Source of the DNA: Aquimarina sp. BL5
GTDB taxonomy: Bacteria; Bacteroidota; Bacteroidia; Flavobacteriales; Flavobacteriaceae
Assembly: GCF_003443675.1 (NCBI RefSeq)
Contig: NZ_CP031963.1
Location: forward strand, 4,363,501-4,427,500
Reading direction: 5' to 3'
DNA length: 64,000 nucleotides
Shown here: positions 57,660 to 63,487 of the stretch, piece after piece
Position numbering within the stretch: position 1 is the stretch's first letter
Layout: every line of letters begins with the position of its first letter
Notes under the pieces: generated by a model
The model's database searches: none
What the model was told of the DNA's origin: nothing
Seen by the model: the letters and a program-made list of their open reading frames with translations, nothing else
Made by a program: the position numbers and the translations under genes

Positions 57660-57755
57660 TAAAGTCTATTGCTCTACCCACTGAGCTACGGGACCTTTTT
57701 TTACTTTTATAGCGGTCCCGATGGGATTCGAACCCATGACACATAGAGTTGAGAC
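57660..57755 (-). tRNA. Candidate circularly permuted tRNA, anticodon unreadable
   Basis: Minus strand: anticodon-stem strand TCTAT (57747-57743), GTGTC, T arm ATGGG-TTCGAAT-CCCAT (57737-57721), acceptor CGGGACC (57720-57714), an 18-base linker, acceptor GGTCCCG (57695-57689), D arm GCTCAGTGGGTAGAGC, anticodon-stem strand ATAGA (57669-57665), then CTTTA. The acceptor pairs 7 of 7 and the anticodon stem 5 of 5, only across the linker. The break falls inside the anticodon loop, so the anticodon depends on where ends are joined. The GTGTC variable region resembles Trp. Confidence 0.55.
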
Positions 57756-57774
57756 TATTATTTGGTTAATAGTC
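57753..57774 (-). other. Perfect hairpin next to the first permuted unit
   Basis: Perfect 8-bp stem (GACTATTA / TAATAGTC, 6-base loop) abuts the anticodon-loop end of the permuted unit at 57660-57755. It could define its 5' precursor end. Confidence 0.5.
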
Positions 57775-57838
57775 AAACCTTCAAACCAAGTTGGATATGA
57801 AGTGATCATACAAAACTGCAATACTTCATACAATAGTG

Positions 57839-58165
57839 CTATACAGAAACACCCAACAAGACTTGCTTGATATTTTTAAAGAGTTCAATAAATTTTTCTT
57901 TTGAAGCGCGATGGTTCAAAATTGAACTACTCATAAGTTTTAAGTGATTTGTATTTATAAATAAAATGGCCTCATCTATATTGGATAGGATGTCTTTAGA
58001 ATTATAAAAAGAAACAGTTTTTTCTATATGTTCTTTTGAAAAATCAAAAGCATCAATTCCACAGCATTCAGCAACACAGTATGTTTCTAAATCTCTCCAA
58101 AATTCTTTATTGTTTTCTATGAATTGATCTATATCAATAACTTTAGATATTTTTTTAGTATTCAT
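57839..58165 (-). CDS. Small unknown protein within the tRNA array
   Basis: 108 residues from ATG 58165 (MNTKKISKVIDIDQF); in-frame upstream ATGs at 58171 and 58183 are possible. Cytoplasmic-looking. The phrase FWRDLETYCVAECCGIDAFDFS, with CVAECCG, suggests a conserved small-protein family often seen among immunity-type genes (DUF6331-like), which I cannot verify. Same strand as the tRNAs. Confidence 0.6.
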   Translation of the reverse strand: MNTKKISKVIDIDQFIENNKEFWRDLETYCVAECCGIDAFDFSKEHIEKTVSFYNSKDILSNIDEAILFINTNHLKLMSSSILNHRASKEKFIELFKNIKQVLLGVSV

Positions 58166-58518
58166 AATCATGTTTTTTATCAAAAGCCCTGCTATTTATT
58201 TCCCTTACTTAATAGCAGGGCGCTACTACAAACCCTAATTTGTTTACCCCTTATAAAAGAGGGTTTGTTTAATTACTCTGCAAATATTTATCATGTAAGC
58301 GCAATGTATTTGCGTAGTAATTATTTATTTATAAAAAATACGATTTTTTTCATTTTTACTATTAGGAGTATCCGTGTCAGGATACAGAGCTTTAGTCATA
58401 CTATTGATATAGATTGTAGCCCATTTTAAAAGTAAAAGTTGTAAACTGTTTTTAGTTTTTTCTTTGGTAATTGTTAGTTGTGTTTTCATGATGTTGATTT
58501 TTAGCTCATGTTTTTTGA

Positions 58519-58839
58519 TTATGGCTTGTTTAATAATTCATATTCGTGATCACGTCTGTCAATTTCGCCCAGAGGACTTCCTTTGAAAGTGGAAATATTT
58601 TTAAATCCATTTTCTTCTAGAATTAATGAATCTTCCTTTTTAACAGCTCCTCTTCTAGAATTTCCGTAATCACCAGTAAGTTTTTTGGTAGCAGGATCTA
58701 GATCACCCCAAAGCTTATCTGGTTTGCCATTATCAATCGGTTCTACGAAATAGGTAATACCAGTAATTTTGGATTGAACTATGAATCTACCAGTGTCTTC
58801 GGTTTTGCATAAAAACCTTTGTAATAAATTGTTTTTCAT
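58519..58839 (-). CDS. Small unknown protein within the tRNA array
   Basis: 106 residues, basic and mostly beta/loop: LLQRFLCKTEDTGRFIVQSKITGITYFVEPI, then DKLWGDLDPATKKLTGDYGNSRRGAV and EIDRRDHEYELLNKP. No family recognised. No signal peptide. It lies between the small gene at 57839 and tRNA-Phe, in the tRNA direction. Confidence 0.55.
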   Translation of the reverse strand: MKNNLLQRFLCKTEDTGRFIVQSKITGITYFVEPIDNGKPDKLWGDLDPATKKLTGDYGNSRRGAVKKEDSLILEENGFKNISTFKGSPLGEIDRRDHEYELLNKP

Positions 58840-58860
58840 AGTTTTAAATTTAATTGTTAG

Positions 58861-58933
58861 TGGAACAGACAGGAATTGAACCTGTATCTTCGGATCTTCA
58901 ATCCGACGCGTTGACCAACTTTGCTACTATTCC
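58861..58933 (-). tRNA. tRNA-Phe (GAA)
   Basis: Acceptor GGAATAG/CTGTTCC, anticodon arm TCGGA-TTGAAGA-TCCGA, T arm ACAGG-TTCAATT-CCTGT. Discriminator A; CCA not encoded. Confidence 0.85.
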
Positions 58934-58938
58934 TGTTA

Positions 58939-59012
58939 GGGTGTACTCCGGGACTTGAACCCTGTTCTTCTCATTCACAGTGAGATGCTTTACCAGATAA
59001 GCTAGAGACACC
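58939..59012 (-). tRNA. tRNA-His (GTG)
   Basis: Anticodon arm TCTCA-CTGTGAA-TGAGA. Acceptor GGTGTCT/GTACACC has a mismatch at position 6; the T stem CAGGG/CCCGG has one mismatch. Discriminator C as expected for His. Somewhat degenerate. Confidence 0.75.
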
Positions 59013-59095
59013 ATTTTATGGTTTTGTAGGTTTTGATTTTCAGAGTTTTGATAAATAAATCTTTATATTAGTCCATAGATTAGAAAACAAAGTTT

Positions 59096-59953
59096 ATGGA
59101 TAATATTTCGACGATTATTTTAGCCGCATCTTTATTCATTATCATGTTAGGGATGGGGTTATCTCTTGTTATAGATGATTTTAAGAGAATACTTATTTAT
59201 CCTAAAGCAATTTTGGTTGGTTTAGCGAATCAGCTTATAATCTTACCACTTGTAGGTTTTCTGTTAGCATCTGTGCTGTCGCTAGAACCGGAAATAGCTA
59301 TTGGAATTATGATATTAGCAGCCTGTCCTGGTGGGGCGACTTCTAATTTGATTTCTCATTTAGCTAAAGGAGATATTGCATTATCTGTAACACTTACAGC
59401 ATTTAGTAGTTTGATAACTATAATTACGATACCGTTCATAGTTAATTTCTCGTTACTTTACTTTTTATCCGAAGATCAAACTATTCAATTAAATGTAATT
59501 GAAACTATCATTCAGATTTTAGTTATAATTATTATACCTGTTGCTATTGGTATGATAATAAGAAAGTATAATGAGTCTTTTGCATTAAAGATGGCTAAAC
59601 CGGTAAAAATAGCTTCAGCATTAGTACTTGCTTTGGTTATTATAGGTATTCTAATTAAAGAAAAAGACAATTTTATTTCTTATTTGCAAGAAGCTGGATT
59701 AGTCGCTTTATTATTAAATGTATTGACAATGGCTATTGGTTACTATTCTGCAAAGCTATTTCGTGTTCATCAAAAAGGTGCCATATCTATTGGAATAGAA
59801 TCCGGTATTCAGAACGGTACTTTAGCTATAACCGTTGCTATCGCGATACTTCATAATACTTCTTTTGCAATTGCTCCAGCTGTATATAGTTTATTAATGT
59901 TTTTTACAGGAGGGATCGCAATATTTTTAAGTATTCGAAACAGTAAAAAATAA
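59096..59953 (+). CDS. Bile acid:sodium symporter (BASS) family transporter
   Basis: 285 residues with about nine to ten transmembrane helices and the family phrases DFKRILIYPKAILVGLANQLIILP, ACPGGATSNLISHLAKGDIALSVTLTAFSSL and GIESGIQNGTLAITVAI. Inner-membrane sodium-coupled uptake of an organic acid; substrate unknown. It is on the plus strand, opposite to the tRNAs that flank it. Confidence 0.88.
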   Translation: MDNISTIILAASLFIIMLGMGLSLVIDDFKRILIYPKAILVGLANQLIILPLVGFLLASVLSLEPEIAIGIMILAACPGGATSNLISHLAKGDIALSVTLTAFSSLITIITIPFIVNFSLLYFLSEDQTIQLNVIETIIQILVIIIIPVAIGMIIRKYNESFALKMAKPVKIASALVLALVIIGILIKEKDNFISYLQEAGLVALLLNVLTMAIGYYSAKLFRVHQKGAISIGIESGIQNGTLAITVAIAILHNTSFAIAPAVYSLLMFFTGGIAIFLSIRNSKK

Positions 59954-59994
59954 AGTTCTATATATTGACCTTATTTTTTTGTGAATTGATAATA

Positions 59995-60068
59995 GCTAAG
60001 GCATTGGGAATCGAACCCAAGACTTCCGCGATATAGCCGCAGCACTCTGCCACTGAGTTATACCTTAG
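59995..60068 (-). tRNA. tRNA-Ile (TAT), unusual anticodon loop
   Basis: Acceptor CTAAGGT/GCCTTAG, D stem ACTC/GAGT, anticodon arm CTGCG-GCTATAT-CGCGG, T arm TTGGG-TTCGATT-CCCAA. Anticodon TAT reads AUA. Position 33 is C, not the near-universal T. Bacteria usually decode AUA with a modified CAT tRNA; TAT is mostly a phage or accessory tRNA. Confidence 0.75.
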
Positions 60069-60072
60069 TTGA

Positions 60073-60193
60073 TGACCCGAAAGGATTACTCATTAGGTCA
60101 ATATTTGATAATTTTGTATTTGTGAATGCTTGGCATTTCGAACCTTTACACCAAGAGTCAAAGTCTTGGATGCTGCCGTTACATCACAGGTCA
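60073..60193 (-). tRNA. tRNA-Gln (TTG) with 51-nt insertion in the T loop
   Basis: Acceptor TGACCTG (60193-60187) pairs with CGGGTCA (60079-60073). Anticodon arm CCAAGA-CTTTGAC-TCTTGG. T-stem strands AAAGG (60147-60143) and CCTTT (60084-60080) pair, but the 7-base T loop is split by about 51 bases (60088-60138). The insert holds the stem AATGC/GCATT and a second copy of the ATTGACCT acceptor start. Without the insert the tRNA is 70 nt and normal. Confidence 0.7.
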
Positions 60194-60198
60194 ATTTG

Positions 60199-60270
60199 CA
60201 AGCTCAATAGGATTTGAACCTATACTTCAAGGGTCGTAACCTTGGGTGCTTCCATTTACACCATGAGCTT
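60199..60270 (-). tRNA. tRNA-Arg (ACG)
   Basis: Acceptor AAGCTCA/TGAGCTT, anticodon arm CAAGG-TTACGAC-CCTTG, T arm ATAGG-TTCAAAT-CCTAT, all well paired. Confidence 0.85.
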
Positions 60271-60276
60271 GTTTTG

Positions 60277-60350
60277 TACTCCACCTTGGATTCGAACCAA
60301 GACTGAACCGGGCTTAAACCGGATGCCTCTTCCCGTTGGGCTAGCGGAGC
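60277..60350 (-). tRNA. tRNA with TAA anticodon (Leu-type codon UUA), short variable region
   Basis: Acceptor GCTCCGC/GTGGAGT, D arm TAGCCCAACGGGAAGAGGCA, anticodon loop TTTAAGC giving TAA, T arm CTTGG-TTCGAAT-CCAAG. It lacks the long variable arm expected of Leu. The D-arm form recalls phage-encoded tRNAs. Confidence 0.7.
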
Positions 60351-60440
60351 ATTATACCTTTTGCACTTTGAATTTATTCTAAAGCATTGGCAAAAAAGAG
60401 TATTTTATTGCGGTAAATTCAAAATGTAAATGGTATTAGT

Positions 60441-60512
60441 ACAGGAAGAGAGATTCGAACTCTCAAGATCTTGATTCTAAGTCAAGCGCGTATGCCATTC
60501 CGCCATTCCTTC
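60441..60512 (-). tRNA. tRNA-Leu (TAG) lacking the long variable arm
   Basis: Leu-type D arm GCGGAATGGCATACGC, anticodon arm CTTGA-CTTAGAA-TCAAG, T arm GAGAG-TTCGAAT-CTCTC. The variable region is only about ATCTT. Acceptor GAAGGAA/TTCCTGT has one mismatch. Confidence 0.75.
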
Positions 60513-60523
60513 ATTAAAATTGT

Positions 60524-60594
60524 ACTCTATAAGGGAATCGAACCCTTGTCTTCCGGTAGAAAGCCGGGTGCACTAACCACTATGCTAATAGAGC
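60524..60594 (-). tRNA. tRNA-Glu (TTC)
   Basis: Acceptor GCTCTAT/ATAGAGT, anticodon loop CTTTCTA, T arm AAGGG-TTCGATT-CCCTT. Confidence 0.85.
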
Positions 60595-60601
60595 AATTTG
60601 T

Positions 60602-60674
60602 CTGAGAAGCAGGATTCGAACCTGCGACCTCTCGCGTCCAAGGCGAGTAAACAAAACCACCGTTATCTTCTCAG
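60602..60674 (-). tRNA. tRNA-Pro (TGG)
   Basis: Perfect acceptor CTGAGAA/TTCTCAG, anticodon arm CTCGC-CTTGGAC-GCGAG, T arm GCAGG-TTCGAAT-CCTGC. The D stem is reduced (AAC/GTT). Confidence 0.85.
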
Positions 60675-60679
60675 ATATA

Positions 60680-60761
60680 GCAGTACCGACGGGATTCCCT
60701 TCGACCTAGCTCAGGATAAACTTCTCATCCCGAGTCCTGCTTTGCAGTACCGACGGGATTC
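60680..60761. repeat. REP-like insertion with 18-bp duplication of the tRNA-Asp end
   Basis: GCAGTACCGACGGGATTC occurs at 60680-60697 and 60744-60761, flanking 46 bases that contain CCTTCGACCTAGCTCAGGAT, a variant of the REP core seen in the paa region. The second copy belongs to the intact tRNA-Asp. Confidence 0.8.
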
Positions 60762-60817
60762 GAACCCGCGACCTTCCGAGAGACAGTCGGGTGCACTAGC
60801 CACTGTGCTACGATACT
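60746..60817 (-). tRNA. tRNA-Asp (GTC)
   Basis: Acceptor AGTATCG/CGGTACT, anticodon arm CCCGA-CTGTCTC-TCGG, T arm GCGGG-TTCGAAT-CCCGT, discriminator G. Confidence 0.85.
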
Positions 60818-60838
60818 TTTTAATTATGAATGTTCAGT

Positions 60839-60919
60839 GGGAATTATAGGATTCGAACCTATTCAGCTTTCGCAACAGTTTTACAGACTGCCCTGGCTCT
60901 CCAACTCCAGCGAATTCCC
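60839..60919 (-). tRNA. tRNA-Tyr (GTA)
   Basis: Acceptor GGGAATT/AATTCCC, anticodon arm GCAGT-CTGTAAA-ACTGT, long variable arm (TGCGAAAGCT), T arm ATAGG-TTCGAAT-CCTAT. Confidence 0.88.
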
Positions 60920-60932
60920 TTTTTGAAATTGA

Positions 60933-61005
60933 GACAAGAACAGGAATCGAACCTGTAAAAAAACGGAGTTGCAGTCCGTCGCCTTAACCATTCGGCCACC
61001 TTGTC
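60933..61005 (-). tRNA. tRNA-Cys (GCA)
   Basis: Acceptor GACAAGG/TCTTGTC, anticodon arm ACGGA-CTGCAAC-TCCGT, T arm ACAGG-TTCGATT-CCTGT, discriminator T as usual for Cys. Confidence 0.87.
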
Positions 61006-61010
61006 TTAGC

Positions 61011-61082
61011 GATACCAGTAGGATTTGAACCCACATCTTAAGAGTTAACAGCTCCTAGCTTTACCAGTTAAGCTACAGTATC
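61011..61082 (-). tRNA. tRNA-Asn (GTT)
   Basis: Acceptor GATACTG/TGGTATC, anticodon arm AGGAG-CTGTTAA-CTCTT, T arm GTGGG-TTCAAAT-CCTAC, discriminator G. Confidence 0.85.
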
Positions 61083-61090
61083 AGTATTGC

Positions 61091-61176
61091 GGAGGACAAA
61101 GGAATTGAACCTTCACTGCTGTTATGCAGACCTGTTTAGCAGACAAGCGCAACAAACCAATATTTGCCTATCCTCC
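61091..61176 (-). tRNA. tRNA-Ser (GCT)
   Basis: Acceptor GGAGGAT/GTCCTCC, anticodon loop CTGCTAA, long variable arm (CTGCATAACAGCAG), T arm GAAGG-TTCAATT-CCTTT, discriminator G. Confidence 0.86.
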
Positions 61177-61181
61177 GAAGC

Positions 61182-61267
61182 GGAAGAAGTGGGAGTCGAA
61201 CCCACACGAGTCATTAGCTCCTAACAGTTTTCAAGACTGCGGCCACCGCCAATTGGCTTGCTCTTCC
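61182..61267 (-). tRNA. tRNA-Ser (TGA)
   Basis: Acceptor GGAAGAG/TTCTTCC, anticodon arm GCAGT-CTTGAAA-ACTGT, long variable arm (AGGAGCTAATGACTC), T arm GTGGG-TTCGACT-CCCAC, discriminator G. Confidence 0.87.
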
Positions 61268-61274
61268 TTAAAGT

Positions 61275-61346
61275 TGACACAGAGGGATTTGAACCCACAT
61301 CACCTCGATTAAAAGTCGAGTGCTTTTCCAGTTAAGCTACGTGTCA
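61275..61346 (-). tRNA. tRNA-Lys (TTT)
   Basis: First tRNA of the array in transcription order. Acceptor TGACACG/TGTGTCA, anticodon arm CTCGA-CTTTTAA-TCGAG, T arm GTGGG/CCCTC with one weak pair, discriminator A. Confidence 0.85.
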
Positions 61347-61386
61347 ATTTTGGTTTTCAGTATGTCAATGAACTATGTGAATAAAA

Positions 61387-61411
61387 AAAGGCGCCTTATT
61401 CGGGCGCCTTT
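61387..61411 (-). terminator. Minus-strand terminator/attenuator upstream of the tRNA array
   Basis: Perfect 9-bp stem AAAGGCGCC / GGCGCCTTT with a 7-base loop, followed on the minus strand by TTTTTTT. It stands between the strong promoter at 61623-61653 and the first tRNA, so array transcription may need read-through. Confidence 0.8.
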
Positions 61412-61435
61412 ATATATCTTGTTGTTGTATGTCGG

Positions 61436-61555
61436 TTATAATCGCATACGTTTCCTTTCTATATAATAGACACCATGTATATTCCAATCGGAACAATATT
61501 CTCTTTGTTTGCTAAAGAGTCGGGTTAAACTATGTTGTAAAATATTCGGTATCAT
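61436..61555 (-). CDS. 39-codon ORF between promoter and terminator
   Basis: MIPNILQHSLTRLFSKQREY...ERKRMRL. Basic. Preceded by a strong promoter and followed directly by an intrinsic terminator. The segment LFS-x-Q-x-x-Y-x-x-x-W resembles the ORF at 61913-62023. Could be a leader peptide or small protein. Confidence 0.45.
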   Translation of the reverse strand: MIPNILQHSLTRLFSKQREYCSDWNIHGVYYIERKRMRL

Positions 61556-61622
61556 TCTTACTTCTTTTATTGTTGTAAATAACTAATTCACTATTGATTT
61601 TTATTTCATCGTGATTACGATG

Positions 61623-61653
61623 CAAAGATCAAAACTTTTTTTAAATCTCCAAA
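61623..61653 (-). promoter_or_regulatory. Strong minus-strand promoter
   Basis: TTTGG (61653-61649) and TGATCTTTG (61631-61623), with an A-rich spacer. It closely matches the promoters of the four small RNA copies (TTTGGTAGATTT ... TATCTTTA). Confidence 0.65.
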
Positions 61654-61843
61654 CTTTTTTTAAATTTATTTTACTGATAATCAATTAGTTATATTTGTTT
61701 TAGGGTATAAGAATTCCTGTCCGTTTTTCAACGGATATTGGATTTTTTTGCAATCGTCTGTCTCTCTGATGCTTCCTTTCCAAATACTATTCTTTATGTG
61801 CTAATTAACTTTTAAACATTTTTTCAAAAATTTTTAATAAAAA

Positions 61844-61867
61844 AAGCGTCCAATTTCTTGGACGCTT
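61844..61867 (-). terminator. Minus-strand intrinsic terminator
   Basis: Perfect 9-bp stem AAGCGTCCA / TGGACGCTT, 6-base loop, then TTTTTTT on the minus strand. Ends the transcript carrying the 61913-62023 ORF. Confidence 0.85.
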
Positions 61868-61912
61868 GTACTATATCTGTTTTTTTATCTTTAAATCATA
61901 TCAAAATAATAG

Positions 61913-62023
61913 TCAAAAATAGTTACAAGGCGTCCTTTTACCGGTATCAGATACTTCTATCCATCGGTAATCACACTGGCTAAACAGTGATTTCGGCATA
62001 ATATGTAATCTATTTTTTGTCAT
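61913..62023 (-). CDS. 36-codon ORF, probably leaderless
   Basis: MTKNRLHIMPKSLFSQCDYR...TPCNYF. Its ATG lies about ten bases after a promoter-like TTTG ... AATATTTG pair, and an intrinsic terminator follows. Shares LFS-x-x-x-x-Y and a tryptophan with the neighbouring small ORF. Unknown family. Confidence 0.45.
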   Translation of the reverse strand: MTKNRLHIMPKSLFSQCDYRWIEVSDTGKRTPCNYF

Positions 62024-62174
62024 TTCTTAAACAAATATTCAATAATATGGCAATATAATCCAAATATCGAACGGGTTTTCTGAGGTTATCCTAATAATTT
62101 AGAATCAATTTAAGTGTTTTTTCTGTAATAAGCAAATAGTACTATATAAAACTATATTTGTATTTTTATCAGCA

Positions 62175-62678
62175 ATGACAGTTCAAGATTTTATCAATTG
62201 GTTCGGAAATAGCCCTAATTTGGTATTAGGTTATTTCGCAATAATTATAGCATTTTCCTTAATAGGTTTACTTTTTGTAAAACCAGCAAACTTTAAACCT
62301 CCTATTAATTATTTATATGGAATTTTAATTTATGCTGTTACAATTCCGGGATTACTAGCTTTGGTTTTATTATTATATAGTTTTTTCTTTCTAAAAACTA
62401 ATTTACTTCAGTTAGACTTGGTAACATACTTTGTTCCTTTAATATCTCTGATTATCACTTTGGTTATTATCAATAAAACGATACCGATGTCTCAAATACC
62501 GGGTTTCGGAAAACTATCTGGTCTTTTTATTATAGTCATTATTACCTTTATTATAACATATATATTACAACGAATGTTTTTTGGTGTGTTCTTTGTCGGA
62601 AGATTTCAATACTTAATAGTATTCTTTTTGGCTTTGTTATTTGGGTTAAAAATTGCCTGGGATCGAATAGTAAAATGA
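62175..62678 (+). CDS. Integral membrane protein, unknown
   Basis: 167 residues with about five transmembrane helices (LVLGYFAIIIAFSLIGLLFV, LIYAVTIPGLLALVLLLY, YFVPLISLIITLVII, LFIIVIITFIITYILQ, YLIVFFLALLFGLKI). No motif recognised. Possibly in a transcription unit with the next two genes. Confidence 0.65.
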   Translation: MTVQDFINWFGNSPNLVLGYFAIIIAFSLIGLLFVKPANFKPPINYLYGILIYAVTIPGLLALVLLLYSFFFLKTNLLQLDLVTYFVPLISLIITLVIINKTIPMSQIPGFGKLSGLFIIVIITFIITYILQRMFFGVFFVGRFQYLIVFFLALLFGLKIAWDRIVK

Positions 62679-62806
62679 CGATTTACAAAATAATTGTAAC
62701 GTTTTGACAATAGATCATACGAATAATATACAGGTATGAGAGGAAAAAACACTCTTATCTCCTTATAGAACACTTATTTTTTTAAATTTGTTTAAATTCA
62801 CTAACC

Positions 62807-63487
62807 ATGCTAAAAAATTTAAAGTCCTTATTTATAGTTGACGATTCTGAGGAAGAAAATAAAAAAACGGATGAGTCAACAGAAAAAACTGATGTAAATT
62901 CGGATAAAAAACCGGCTGCATCAGTTCCTCCACCACTTCCTAATAATCCAGTAAGTGTTTCATCAGAAGGAGCGTTGGATACTAAAATTGTAGAGAAGTT
63001 ATTACAGGCAATTGAGAAGAATAATCTGGATGGATTTGACTACCTCGAATATAAAAAATCTCTTAAAGCATTGGAGAAAATGCCAATGGACGAGGCGACT
63101 AAGTACCGTTCGGCTTTTGCTACTGCTTCTACAATGGGAGTTACATTAGATAAACTTTTACAGACTACTAATTTTTATATTGGTGTACTGGACAAAGAAA
63201 ATGAACAATTTACGGGAGCTTTTAAGAATCAATTTGATAGCAAGGTATCTGGTAGAGAGCGAGAAATTGCCCAGTTTGAATCAATTATAAAAGAGAAATC
63301 AGAGGAAATTAAAAGATTAACAGAAGAAATTGCTAAACATCAACAACAAATTGGCGATCTAAAAGCTAAGGTAGAAGAGAGTAATAGTAAGATTAATAAA
63401 ACACAAAATGATTTTAAAGTGTCTTATGATCACCTGAAAGCTCAGTTCGAAGAAGATATTGTTAAAATGCAGAAATACTTAAAATAA
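62807..63487 (+). CDS. Coiled-coil protein, unknown
   Basis: 226 residues. Acidic/proline-rich N-terminal region (~1-55, ending PPPLPNNPVS), a helical domain (~60-145), then a long coiled coil (~155-226, EREIAQFESIIKEKSEEIKRLTEE). No signal peptide. Stop abuts the next ATG. Possibly a scaffold for a membrane partner. Confidence 0.65.
   Translation: MLKNLKSLFIVDDSEEENKKTDESTEKTDVNSDKKPAASVPPPLPNNPVSVSSEGALDTKIVEKLLQAIEKNNLDGFDYLEYKKSLKALEKMPMDEATKYRSAFATASTMGVTLDKLLQTTNFYIGVLDKENEQFTGAFKNQFDSKVSGREREIAQFESIIKEKSEEIKRLTEEIAKHQQQIGDLKAKVEESNSKINKTQNDFKVSYDHLKAQFEEDIVKMQKYLK

Noticed and set aside
57471..57755. Four ordinary linear tRNAs or simple deletion chimeras
   Set aside because: Each linear reading fails in the acceptor stem, while the mismatch is resolved each time by pairing with the next segment. 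Deletion alone would not give that pattern three times.
58124..58429. 101-codon plus-strand frame
   Set aside because: Overlaps the minus-strand gene start and A/T-rich spacer; composition not protein-like.
60598..60849. 83-codon frame over the tRNA array (contains RRDSNPRPSERQSGAL)
   Set aside because: It is the antisense translation of tRNA-Pro and tRNA-Asp, a well-known spurious pattern.
61124..61312. 62-codon frame over tRNA-Ser genes
   Set aside because: Antisense of tRNA genes; no independent support.
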